DNA from: Hyperoplus lanceolatus
Taxonomy: Eukaryota; Chordata; Actinopteri; Uranoscopiformes; Ammodytidae
Direction of reading: 5' to 3'
NCBI GenBank assembly: GCA_026929865.2
Contig: CM049396.1
Location: 23,455,001 to 23,519,000 of the forward strand
DNA: 64,000 bases
This document shows, in pieces, positions 22,062-33,307 of the stretch. Each line of letters opens with the position of its first letter. The first letter of the stretch is position 1. A model generated the notes under the pieces. It worked only from the letters and a program-made list of their open reading frames with translations. It did not search any database and had not been told where the DNA came from. The position numbers and the translations under genes were made by a program.

Positions 22062-23359
22062 CAGACATGGGGGACTCGAGTCACATGACTTTACTCGAGT
22101 CGCAAATTTGAGGACTTGAGACTTGCTTGACTAACACTGATAAAAGACTCGACTTGGTCTTCATGACTTGAGACTTGACTTAGACTTGGGACAGATGACT
22201 CGAAATGACTTGTTGGAAATTATGTTTTATCTTGAAACATGATCGGGTGATTTTACAGTGCAATGTACGCAGTGCGCTGCACGGACAAACAGCGTCAGCA
22301 GGTCAACACGGGCAGCAGTCATGGAGGCGACTAGACCTTAAATATGTCCATGGGCTAGACCAAGAGTAATTCACGTGAGCCTCCACACGCTTATAACCCA
22401 ATCACAGTAAATATGTAGCGCCTTCTTCCCTTCCCTTTTCACGTTGTAACGGCCCCGGGAAGTCTTGTAAAAGAAAACGAAAGTAACGAGCGTTTCCTGC
22501 AGCGCTGCTGCCTTGATAACGCACGCTTCCTTATCGAGCACCCTACCTCCACGGACTGTAGGCTTTATAAAAGCATCTCTGTGAGATAAAACAGCGGTTA
22601 TGAATATGATGCAGTTCAACCTTCCACGTTCAAAGGCTCCTTCCGACAGCTCACAGCCGCCGCCCCCGCACCGACAGTACAGCAAACTGCCCGTTATGAC
22701 AGTTCGCCCCCAGTATGAAAAATAAATTAATCGGGATAAATCAAAATGTGATCCTGCCATAAAATAAAAGGTGATATATTATTTTTGCCATAGCGCAGAT
22801 CCTTGCCCTGTTTTATTCTAAATGCATTATGGGCATTAAGTGTCTGTTTTGTGTACGTAGGCTATCTGTTACTATTTGCCTTTCTTGTTTTCCATGTTAA
22901 AAGTAAGCTACTTGAAAATTGAAAGTAGCCTAAATGTGGTTGAAAGAAAAGGAAATGTGCGGTGTTGATCATATGTGATAGATAAGGGGTCGCTATTGGA
23001 TGCAGACATTATGAGATTCGGACCTTTGCTGTAAGAAAATGTTGTCAACTGGACCCATTTCAATTTTAGTTGAAGACCCCTTGGTCAGACCAAGAATAAT
23101 TCAATTGTAGTTCAAGGATGATGTTGTCGATGACGGTATGAAGAAGAGAACTGTGAAATGCAGGTCTTTTAAATGTAGAAACTGGGTTAGATAATATGAT
23201 TTTTGTATGACTTGACTTGTGACTTGCTTGACGCGAGCAATGACTTGACTTGTGACTTGCTTGATTCTCACCACAGTGACTTGGACTTGCTTGAGACTTG
23301 AAGGTTATGACTTGAGACTTGCTTGTGAATTGCACATTAGTGACTTACCCCCACCTCTG
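22062..23359. mobile_element. Non-autonomous hAT-type element nested in the larger hAT
   Basis: The termini CAGACATGGGGGACTCGAGTC (22062) and the complement of TGACTTACCCCCACCTCTG (ending 23359) form imperfect inverted repeats. GTAATTAG (22054-22061) and ATAATTAG (23360-23367) are the target duplications, matching at 7 of 8 positions. Both ends are made of degenerate repeats of GACTTGAGACTTG and GACTTGACTTGTG. No protein is encoded. It sits only 12-20 bp upstream of the transposase ATG at 23379 and would separate the gene from its promoter. Confidence 0.85.
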
Positions 23360-23378
23360 ATAATTAGCAAATGCAGTT

Positions 23379-25579
23379 ATGGAGGGTGGAGATTTAGAGT
23401 ATTTACTCAAAAATAATTTTACCAAACTACCACAACAGCAGCGAATAAAAATAAAAACCGATGGCAGGCCAACACCGAAGCTGAACCTGCGCAGGGAGAG
23501 AAAACAGGGCTTTCGGACGTTCAATGAAGACAACTATAAGAGAACGGAGTGGCTAGCTGGTAGCAGCAAACTTCAGCGGCTATTTTGCTGGCCGTGTCTT
23601 CTTTTTGACGATTCGTGCTCCCTCAACAATCCCTGGGTCACTACAGGATTTGTGGACCTTGCCAACTTGTCCCGGGCAATCGAGAGACATGGAACATCTA
23701 AAAGCCACATAGACTGCGCTGTCAAACTTAAACTGTTTGGACGGGTCAGAATTGACGAAGCTTTGGATTTGTCAAGAAGCATCAGTGTTAAAAAACACAA
23801 TGAACAGGTCACAAAAAATCGGGATATTTTGAGGAGACTTGTTGTAACCGCATTGTACCTTGCTCGCCAAGAACAAGCTTTCCGGGGACACAATGAGGCA
23901 GCTGGCAGCGCAAACTGGGGCAATTTTGTGGAGTTAGTTCATGCATTTGCGGAGTTTGACACTACGCTTGCAGAGCACTTGGGATCGTCGACAGTCTTCA
24001 GCGGTATGTCTAACACCATACAGAATCAAATAGCTTAGTAGCATAATAGCATAGCTCGAGTCATCCAGGATGAGACTGATACAGAAATAAACATGTCCCC
24101 TTTCATTGCTGTACAAGTGGATGACAGGTCCGACATATCAAACAAGTGCCAACTCACTGTCATCATCAGATATGATAACGAGAAAGGCAGTGTGTGTGAG
24201 CGTTTTTTGGGCTTTTTCGATGTCAGCAAAGAAAGAGATGCAAAAGCCATAACGTCAGTTGTGATGAGAGCCATCGATAACTACGGTCCAACTCAAAAAC
24301 TAATTTGTCAGACATACGATGGAGCGAGCTGCATGAGTGGACAACATGGTGGCGTGCAGGCTTTGGTGAAACAACACTGCCCCAATGCGCTATTCATCCA
24401 TTGTTGTGCGCACAAGCTAAATTTGGTTTTAGCACAAGGCACAAATAACGTCCAAGCAGCCGAACTGTTTTTGCCAATCTCGATGCCTTCCACTATTTTT
24501 TCTCACGTTCATGTAAGCGATCGGCATTATTGTGTGAAGTGGATCAGGCTGTGCGTGTACCAGGGGGTCCGCTGTGAGGTGGAACTTTAAAAGCTGCGCG
24601 GTACATGCCATTCATGAACCGCACATTGCTACGTGTGGCCTTTGACAAGATGACGACAGAGCCTGGATGGGACAAGGAGACCGTTGCACAGAGCGCGGCC
24701 TTGAAGAAAAAACTGGAGGATTTTGACTTCACCTTACTGCTCGGGGTTTTTCAGTCAATTTTCGGCCTCACAGAACCACTCTTCCAAGTACTGCAGAGCA
24801 ATACGGTGGACATAAAAAAATGCCAGGATCGCATAAAGAGCACAATCAGTGCTCTCAAAGCAACACGAACAGATGAGACGTTCACTGGCATTAATGATGA
24901 AGCAGTCCGGGCAGTCGGAGAACCAGAGCCCCGTCGACGTAAACGTCGTCGCGGCTGGGATGACTTAGAGCAGGGGTTCAACGAGCAGCGCCGAGAAGGA
25001 GAAGAGGACACTGTGGCATCTTACAGATGTCTGTACTTCCAGATTGAGGATGGCATAGTATTGCACATGACCCAGAGGTTTGCCGATATGGAGCACCTGA
25101 GCTTTTTCCGTATACTGGAGCACACATCCTTTGCGTCTTTCAGCAAGCCTGCTTCATTTCCCACCAGTGCACTTGCTCAGTTGCTGAAGACGTATCCCTT
25201 CTTTGACGAGCAGAAGTTGAGGAATGAGCTGCACACTCTGTACAACAACACGTTGTTTCACAAGCCACCTGTAGACTTGCTACAGCTCCTTATTGAGGAT
25301 GACCTACAGGGCACACTCTCCGAGGTCTACAAACTGCTGCAGCTCATGCTCACAATACCAGCCACCAGCACATCAGCAGAGCGCTCGTTTTCCTGTCTGA
25401 AAAGGATCAAAACATACCTGAGAAACACATGTGGACAGGACAGACTTGTGAACCTAGCGAAAATTTCCATTGACTCAGTAGTTGTGGAGGACCTGAAGGC
25501 CAAAGGGAATTTCTATGACAAAGTTATGGCCCACTTCGCCACCATGAAAGACAGGAGAATGGCCTTCCTCTACAAATAG
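23379..25579 (+). pseudogene. hAT transposase pseudogene
   Basis: The N-terminal part (23379-24035) includes a TTF-type zinc-finger-like region (WLAGSSKLQRLFCWPCLLF, and HGTSKSH near 23700). It is ended by two adjacent TAG stops at 24036-24041; the same frame then continues in sense. The core carries FIAVQVDD with a likely catalytic Asp, YDGASCMSG and HCCAHKLNL, typical of DUF4371/hAT proteins. Frameshifts follow at about 24575 and 24615. The C-terminal frame (24605-25579) ends with the hAT dimerisation signature (TSTSAERSFSCLKRIKTYLR). About 730 residues are recognisable, near full length for this family. It is clearly inactive. Confidence 0.9.
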
Positions 25580-26300
25580 GGTGAGTAAAATACACACCTT
25601 CTCCCATTGCGGCTCTACTGTCGTCTGTGTAGGTATGTGTGCTCTTTTTTGTGTTATTTTATTGTCAATTGTGCCTTGATTGCGTGGATTAAGTTGCATT
25701 AGTCAATCCACTGAAATAGTTGTTTTATCGCGGTTGTTAATGCTGAGAATCAGCACCAAGGACAGCAGCTGTAGGGCCGGCTCACCTGAACAGATGCGAC
25801 TGTGATTGTTTATAGCCGCTTGTTCTGGGTTGTCTTGGTGTTGTCTTTAAGTAGTGTTGAATAATTAACATTTGGCCTAGTTTTAAACGAAACGGATGTA
25901 TACCAAATTTTGTGATTGTGTGAGTCGCATTACACGTGAACATGAAACTTGAAATAGCCGACAGTGCGCTGTCGATTCTGTATTTGACCATTAGCGGCTT
26001 GTGCATTTCGGTCGGGGAGGGGTTGCAAATTTATAATTTAATGAGATGTTTAGGAGCTCCAAGCCCAACCCAGAGGACCCTCCATAATATTTTATTTTAT
26101 ATTAATATTTTTATGGAAAATCCATGTGTCCTTCTTCAATAGCTTCTAATTCATTTGACCCAGTGTCTCCAAATTATTTGTTCACACAAAATTTCTCAGA
26201 TTTAGCCTCTAAATTTTCCTCTCAAAGTGCACCAGATTCATGCATTTCACTTTAAAAAGGTTAAAAAATCTCACGGGGGGCATACCCCCGAACCCCCCTA

Positions 26301-27613
26301 GTAGGGTCTGAATCTCGGCTGTCTAATATTTTCGCACAGCTGCACAGTGAAGGCACTAGCGGAAAACACAGTGCGGATGACATTATAACTGTCAGTCAGC
26401 CGGAGCGTCTGTTAGGTGAAGTTTCCTTTTCCTTCTCCCTCCCTTTGCGTGCAAGTTGGCGCAGTAAACTATCATTCCACAGTTGAAACGTGCTTTCCCT
26501 GAGTTTGTTTTGCATCACCTGTTTGAGTAAGTGCATGGGGTTTCCCGATCGCTGTATAAGTTATAATTTATGCACGTTATCAAACGGTCGCGATTCGCCG
26601 TTCGCAGCAGCTGTTTAATGTCTATGGCCGCGTCAGTCTGCTCAGTGTCACACTAAAAATGGTCCGTGCAGAAAACCGTTCTGTGGGTTGTGTCACACTA
26701 AAAATGGTCCATGCGGAAAACCGTGACCTCAACTGTAAAATTAAATAAACGATGACTCGAGGCAAGAAAAATTCATCGATCCTTTTTTGTAGTCGAATTA
26801 CTCGAATCAATCGATGAATCATTTCAGCTCTACTTCCAACTCGGAGCCCGCAGTACTGCGTTCTGGTCAGTTACTTGATGTGCTGATTCCGTGATCACTT
26901 TTGATCCGACGCAACATAGAAACTAGAGCGGGGCCAACTTCGCTGACGGTGTGTGTCGAAAGTACTGTCTTAAAGCTATATGCCAGTCTTTGTTTCATTT
27001 AAATTGACCCAGTATAACCAGAGATATAATGGTTTGAAGTTGATACATATCTATTTTATTTTCGCGGGCTCAAAAGTATGAGAATTCGATGGTCGCGGCC
27101 ATTATTTTGTCATTTTACGATCACAAAATGATGCCGGAAACTAGTTCCTACTCAACAGGCTGCATTTACCCATGGACATATAAAGAAATGGACACCGTAT
27201 TGAAACATGGCACCCATTCATTCCTATGAAAGCTGCTCATTGGTGCAAAGAAGCAACAAGGTAGCGGCCATACTGCTCTCATGTGAGCCAGGCACGCCTT
27301 TTCGTATGACGTAGCGGCACCATGGACCTATCATGAAAGAGGGGGCGGCAAGCATAGCGGACTGGTAGCGGATGTAGCGGATGTAGAATCATTCTTGTTC
27401 TGTAGCATTGTAAGCTAAAGGTTTTAGCCTTTAGCGAGCACAGTTTCTATAAGTCACTAACCTCCCCCCCCGATGATTCGCTATATGTGATATTTATATT
27501 ACACTCCGTTTTTGGAAAGTAATATAGTGGTTAACAATTCCTCTGTCATCTGGTCAACAATTGTTAGCTAATGAAAGCTAAACCTAGCGCTGTTTTGATA
27601 GCGTGTGTTACAT
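26301..27613. other. Intergenic sequence with small repeat traces
   Basis: No gene is recognised. A 35-bp segment (GTGTCACACTAAAAATGGTC...) occurs twice, at 26645-26679 and 26690-26724, with two differences. A copy of CATGGACATATAAAG at about 27170 matches the tips of the 27614-28008 element with one mismatch, so fragments of that family are scattered here. Confidence 0.5.
26730..26833. mobile_element. Probable end of a hAT-type miniature element
   Basis: The stretch ends in CGAATCAATCGATGAATCATT followed by TCAGCTCTA at about 26833. This resembles a widespread vertebrate miniature-element terminus (AGAGCTGAAAC on the other strand). The opposite end was not located. Confidence 0.35.
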
Positions 27614-28008
27614 CTTTATAGGTCCATGGTGCTTAAGTTAACTATTGAAATCAACAAATATTCAAATGCTGTGAGCTTTTTAAAGTTTACTTATAAGACT
27701 AATGTTGAAGCTGTGAACGCAATTGCCTAATCAGAATGAGTCAGAATTATATTATATTTATTTTATTTTCCTACCGTAAGCATTTTTGGTATATTAAAAA
27801 TCACACAAGCTGAGAGTTGAGCTCACGCGACTAACAGCTGAACCAGTCTACAAATCCCTCGGCGACTGTAAGTGTTAAAAAGTCACCAAAATGCCTACAA
27901 ATCATCAACGTCCTTCATGTTAAGTAAGAGGAAAAACCTCAGACACGAGAAGTTAATGGAGCCGTGCACTGAGCGAGTCATGGGTCATGGACTCATGGAC
28001 CTATAAAG
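27614..28008. mobile_element. Inverted-repeat element with 15-bp perfect tips
   Basis: CTTTATAGGTCCATG (27614-27628) and its exact complement CATGGACCTATAAAG (27994-28008) bound about 395 bp. A further copy of the tip occurs at about 34509-34523, and near-copies at 27170 and 27320, so it is a repeated family. If the tips are read as TAGGTCCATG, a TA would flank each side, suggesting a Tc1/mariner-type target. The superfamily is not certain. Confidence 0.5.
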
Positions 28009-30794
28009 AAACACTGAGCCCTTTCGGAGACCGGGCCGAAAACCGAAACATTTGTTTCACTACGACTCTATTCAGCTGCCCACGGCTGCCCACTCCCTCC
28101 TCCTCCCTCGAAAACCAACTGAAAGCCGTTGGGCTAATAAAACGCTTGAGGTGGCGTTTTTAAATGAAAAAACTTCAGTTTTATTAGTAAATGGTCTAAA
28201 GATAGGTATAAGCCTATGATTGATATCCAGAAAAATTTTGTGGAGACACAGTCTTGTTCGCCGCTTGTATTGTGTGGACGGGGGAAATCTGCCTCTAGGC
28301 TCATGGGAAAATAAGCTCCCATTCACAGCATGCAGTACCAATGGGTTGGCCACTAGTCCATGCTGGCTGCTCGGAGAAGGCACAATCCTGGGGGCCTACA
28401 TTTACCAGGGAGGGGAGGAGGAGGGGCAGGGGTTGGCGGAGTGATACGAAGCTACACCAAAAGAGACGAAGAAGAAGAGTGACAGGGGCTGGGAGCTGTG
28501 GGAGAGTCTCTCTATGCGAGTGAGAGACGAGGCTGCAAGCTAACAAAATTGACAGGAGGAAGATTGAGAGGTACTGAGAGATTTGAAGATAGACTACTGA
28601 GAATGTTTTAGTCATATTGAAGAAAACTTTGAACGTAAGTCAAGCTATCAGCTTGTTCTTTGACATGAAGGAGGAGGACGGTTCATCCTCAGAGTCAAAG
28701 TATGACTATGTAGGCTACATAAAGTCATTGTTGTCTGACTGAAGCACTGAGTACACACACAGCAGCCAGCCTTCATAACGTGTAGCCTACAGACACAGTA
28801 GGCTAATAATCTGTTCTTTACACATACATGTCATATATGTATCCATATACTGTATGTTTTATCTACCTTGGCCTAGCTTTTTTAATAAAAAGGCATATAT
28901 GAAAAAAATGTTTTTTTTTTGTTTTGTTTTTTGCGGTTTGGGTCCATAATGTTCAAATATTATGTCAAATTTAAAAAAAAACTGGCAGGTAATGTAGGTG
29001 AAGTTTTAAATATACCAAACACAGCAAGCTTAAAACATTTGTATGTGCCCTCTGTGTTATGATTGACAGAACATTGAGGAATTTGGGGAAAACGCCTATG
29101 TATTCACCTGCTATTTGTTCATAAAATTTGTATGAAGGTTGATGCCACCTCAATCAAACTTTTAAATTACCATAAAAACATTCCATGTATTTATTTTCAG
29201 CTTTCAAAAAAATTCAATATGAATGTTTGAGTTACCCATGGTAGAAATAATATATTTTTTAAATCCGTTTTTACATTTATCATGTTGTTTTTGGTCCAAT
29301 ATGATCATTTAACATGTCAAAATGAAATAAATAACTATCAGCTCATATAGGTTAGGGTATTTCGAACAAAAAGATACCAAACTTTGGCATGATAAACATT
29401 TCTTACTGTAGTTTAGTAAGGATTGATCAAAAGTGTGCAAAACGGCCAAAATAGCCCTAGGGTTCAGAGTGTTATCTTCTCACGCATTTATTCAGCTACA
29501 ACCTCCATTCAAACTTTAAACAATTCACATTAATTACAGCTATTAAATTCCTATTCAACTTTTTAAAATCTTCAACAGTCTTTGAACAAACATAGTTTTA
29601 GTTTTAAGCCTTTTTCAACCTCTTTCTAAATTTATAATGGGATCCGGATGGGACGGAATGTTCAGAGGCAGAGTGGGGGAACCAACTGTTACTGTGTAGA
29701 ACTGTTGTAAAAATACACCAAAACCTTCCACATAACTGCCTCTCACTCCCACAAATTAAACCCTACGTGGATCAAAATGTAGGACATATTCTGCTGGTCG
29801 CATAGATGTGACTACTGAAGCAATTGGACCTACACAATGGGAGGTCTGGGCTTCCCAGCTAAATGGTGTCCAACCAACTGCCGCCTTGATAACTGAGACA
29901 TGACATTTCTGGAGAAAGGCAGACTGTACCACACCTTTAAAATAGTCTGGTTCTCATATTCTTCACATTACAGGCACAATCTTCACACTGTGTCTTCATC
30001 AGATTCTTCTGGTTCTAACAATAAAATAATTTTGTCAGTTAGACTCACGGTCCGTCAGTTAGAGGCAGCGGTTTGAGGTGACATTTTGGATGAAATGACC
30101 TCTCTGAGGCCTCTAAAAGGTGGGATTTCTGCCTGATCACAGACCCTCAATAAGACATACACTCACCTTGGTGACTCACTCTGCCCATTAAAGGGCAATT
30201 TCACTTTTCTTTCTTGATTATTTTTTTCTTTTTTCCGCTTTATTAGACAGTTCGGAGAGGCACAGTTGAAATGGGGCAAACACTCTGCTCTTTGAAGGCC
30301 TATTTCACACATAATTTTCTTTTCATGTCTTTCAATTATACTTTTATCCAGACATTTTTAAATATTCAACATCATTCCTATAAGAGTTAAACAATTCACT
30401 ACTGTTCATACTTAAGACTGTTTCTTACTTTTCCACATCTTCATACTCCTTTAGCTGATTCATATACATTCAAGCCATCAAGGTAGTTTAGCTCCAAGTC
30501 TATTCAATTACTATTTCATAGTTTTAAGATTTTTATCCATGTCTTTATGTCTTTTGTTATTCAAACCTCTATATATTCAACTTTTCAACTTATTTTACAC
30601 AATTATGACCTTTATAAACTTCAACAACTTTATAAACCTTTATATACCTTTTTCAAATCTTCATACTCAGCTATCCAGTTTAGCTTAAGCTGTTTCAGCA
30701 TTCACACACATTTTCAGCAGGAAATGCATTTTCTAGTTTATATAGCACATTTAAAAACAACAAAAGTTGACTCAAAGTGCTTTGTAGTGGATAA
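28009..30794. other. Non-coding stretch, mostly AT-rich
   Basis: No supported gene. At 28400-28540 there is a purine-rich, comparatively GC-rich block, followed at 28631 by AACGTAAGT, a good splice-donor match. This could be a non-coding first exon but is unproven. From about 29460 to 30700 the sequence is full of degenerate TTCAACTTT/TTCATAC-like words, suggesting an old degenerate repeat. The segment 30737-30790 resembles a dispersed fish repeat. Confidence 0.4.
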
Positions 30795-31268
30795 GCAAGG
30801 TCTCTCCCAGACAAAGATTACAAAGCGTACTGGGGTTTCAATATGTGCTGTTCAAGCTCATTTGAAGAACTACAAAGACAAGGGCAACGTTGAGGATCGT
30901 AGACGCATTGGTGGGCCAATGATACTGTGCAGCAGACGATAAACACATCAAACTTATTTCCCTTCTGAATCGGAAGACGTCCAGCAGTGCCATCTGCTCA
31001 GAACTGGCAGAGCCCAGTGGGGTCAAGGTACACACATCTACTGTCCGGAACAGCCAGAGCAGAAGTGGTCTTCATGGAAGAGTTGCAGCCAAAAAGCCAT
31101 GGAAACGACATGGAAACAAGGCCAAGCGACTCAACTAAGCACAAAAACATTGGAACTGGGGTGCAGAAAAATGGCAGCATGTGCTCTGGACTGATGAGTC
31201 AAAAATATTAATAGTTGGCTGTTACAGCATTTTTTCACACATGCCTAAAACTTTTGCACAGTACTGTA
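30795..31268 (+). pseudogene. Tc1/mariner-type transposase fossil
   Basis: Two frames give QGLSQTKITKRTGVSICAV, a helix-turn-helix region. After a frameshift come KPSGV-like DNA-binding and AKRLN..KHWNWGAEKWQHVLWTDES, the first-Asp region of the DDE domain (conceptual, near 31125-31200). The stretch closes with TAAAACTTTTGCACAGTACTGTA (to 31268), a typical Tc1 terminus. The catalytic core after the first Asp and the left end are missing. Confidence 0.7.
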
Positions 31269-32349
31269 TATTATAATTTTAATTATTTAAGCATAGGGTT
31301 ATAAGCTTTGTTATGTAGATCTTAGAGATAGTAATTTAAAAAATAAAATAAATGTTATCCTCTCGTGTAGTCACTCAATGGTATTAAAACAAAAACCAGG
31401 GGAAATGAAAGAGGTTGCTGATTTTGCATCACTTTTGTGCTCTTGTAACCACTAAGAATCTCACAGATACAACTGCTCTGTGAATACATGCATAATCACT
31501 TTTTATCCTCCAAAGTAACACAGGCACACTGCCCCTTTGGAGCATCCCCAATCCTGACTTACATTATGTCTTATAATTAATTTAGGCAGTTTTGAAGATA
31601 GATGTGGGATTTAGCTGATTTCCCCCTCTCCTATACACCTTTCTAAAACTGCTCTGGTTTAAGAACAGTAGAGACTAGAGTTTCTGCTTTGAGTAAAAAT
31701 ATTATAATTTGGCTGCACATCTTCAACATATCATAAGATTAATTCATGTTTGCCTTGTAGCATTTGTCTGCTGCACATAAATCAAAACATTGTAACATTA
31801 CAGAAATACTCTTATGTTAGACATTTAAAAAAAAGCACAAAAATCTAATTATTTTCATGCAAGACATGGCTAATTGTTGTTGTCAGACATTTCATGAAAA
31901 ATTATGTGTTTGGTCAACATGTTCTAGCTCTCAGCTCTTAAAGTATTGCAGCTTCAAACTATGACACCATGAGGTGCATCTGTAGCGTCACTCATTGCAC
32001 TTCCTGGGCTGTTTCTTTAATAATATAGAATTAAAAAAATATTAATTAATTAATCCAAATGTTACAATTTATGTAACAGTTTTATTGCATGTGATTTTAA
32101 AATATGACATTTCTAATTTAATTTAAAATTTAGATTTGATATGTGGCTGGTGATATTCAATATGAAATAGGAGATGTGTGGAATCAGCATAATGTTAAAC
32201 CAGGAGATGTGCAAGGAAACTGATCCAGAAATATTTATTTAAAATAACTTTTGTTTTAAATGCAATTGTGTAGCAAATGCCAACTTATAATGTACATTAT
32301 GAAACCCCTGGTACAATATGAAAATGCTCATTATTTAAAGACTTTGTTC
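31269..32349. other. AT-rich stretch, nothing recognised
   Basis: No reading frame, inverted repeat or known element end is evident between the Tc1 fossil and LINE-B. Confidence 0.6.
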
Positions 32350-32365
32350 ATAGACATAGGACAAG

Positions 32366-33241
32366 ATGGCAGCAGCTGCTCTGGGTGGTTTGGCAGGCTC
32401 CACTCAGGTGCAAAGATATTTTAACATCGCTGTTTTTAATCTTTTCCACCTACTTTTTAAGATTATCTGGCCTTTAAACAATCTTGTGCATGGCATTTTG
32501 AAACTGTTCAGAAAGAACAAAGGCAAGCATGAACAAAGCAATGCCGGTTTGTACCTCCTCACCTGTGGCTTCCTACTACTGATACCGGCGTTGGTCGCCT
32601 GTGATGCACCAGAGACTCTGGCCGCAAAAGACAACCATCCCCACAGGCCTACAACCGCTGATCCACTGGGCATTTTATCAGCAAAAGCACAGTTCAAATT
32701 CTTAGGATTTGGATATGTCGCAGCCTACACGAGGTTACTCAAGGACGGCCGGGCCCAGCTGCTCACGCCAGTACTCACAACTACAATCAGACGGAATAAC
32801 AGCCAGTCTTCTGTCAAAATACTACTTATATTGCTACTACTATCCGGAGATGTTCATCTAAATCCTGGACCCCTTTTTCGCTCACCAGCTATTTCAACCG
32901 AGCAAAATGTCAATCCGGTGCAGTCGTTTGAAGTCACTCATCCATTCCAACCGGTTATTATCACAACCCCGCTGCAACTCACCCAGACTCGGCAGCCTCT
33001 GATGCAGGAGAGCGTCTGTCCTGGCGTGGCCACGGGGGTCATGGGTCTTGGGAGTCGGCTCGCCGGAGGGGATACTGGTCGGTGCGGTTCCACTGGGGAG
33101 GCATGGATGGGTGGACGGGCTAGTCCACTTGTCGATGTTCGAGGTGTAGCGCTGGGTTCCCGTGCAGGGAGAGCATGTCGGGCTGGTGCGGCGGCTGCAG
33201 TCATGCCCTTCGGGCTCGGATGGAAGTGCGGAGTTGAATAA
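32366..33241 (+). pseudogene. LINE-B N-terminal ORF with a 2A ribosome-skipping motif
   Basis: The frame begins MAAAALGGLAG and holds three hydrophobic stretches (about residues 20-48, 61-80 and 149-160). The last runs straight into GDVHLNPGP at residues 161-169 (codons 32846-32872). The 2A consensus is D-x-E/V-x-N-P-G-P; ribosomes skip the bond between Gly168 and Pro169, releasing the upstream peptide. N-terminal 2A sequences are known in CR1-, L2- and Rex1-type LINEs, where some double as secretion signals. After about residue 210 the frame is doubtful; the sense appears to shift to the frame open at 33162 and so to the endonuclease. Upstream function is unknown. Confidence 0.75.
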
Positions 33242-33307
33242 TCCCGCACTTGTTGCTGCTTCGGCGGCGGTGGTGCTTGGCCAGTCCGGGACCACCGGCG
33301 GCACTAA

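Larger units (their letters stand above)
21575..26300 (+). mobile_element. Decayed autonomous hAT transposon (ZMYM1/DUF4371-like transposase)
   Basis: A hAT-like tip CAGTGGCGTTTT lies at 21575, followed by a segment (GGCCAAGGGAAGCCAGGCTTCC) commonly found at the start of fish hAT elements of this group. The transposase remnant is at 23379-25579. A G-run/C-run inverted stretch (GGGGGGCATACCCCC near 26274) lies close to the presumed right end. I cannot find a matching right terminal repeat, so the 3' boundary is approximate. It apparently inserted into the LINE-A 3' UTR and was later hit by the 22062-23359 element. Confidence 0.6.

Noticed and set aside
22371-22760. Minus-strand frame of 129 codons
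   Set aside because: Lies inside a non-autonomous hAT element and shows no domain or biased composition.
28072-28615. Minus-strand frames of about 104 codons
   Set aside because: No domain and no conserved context; they arise from the purine-rich block.
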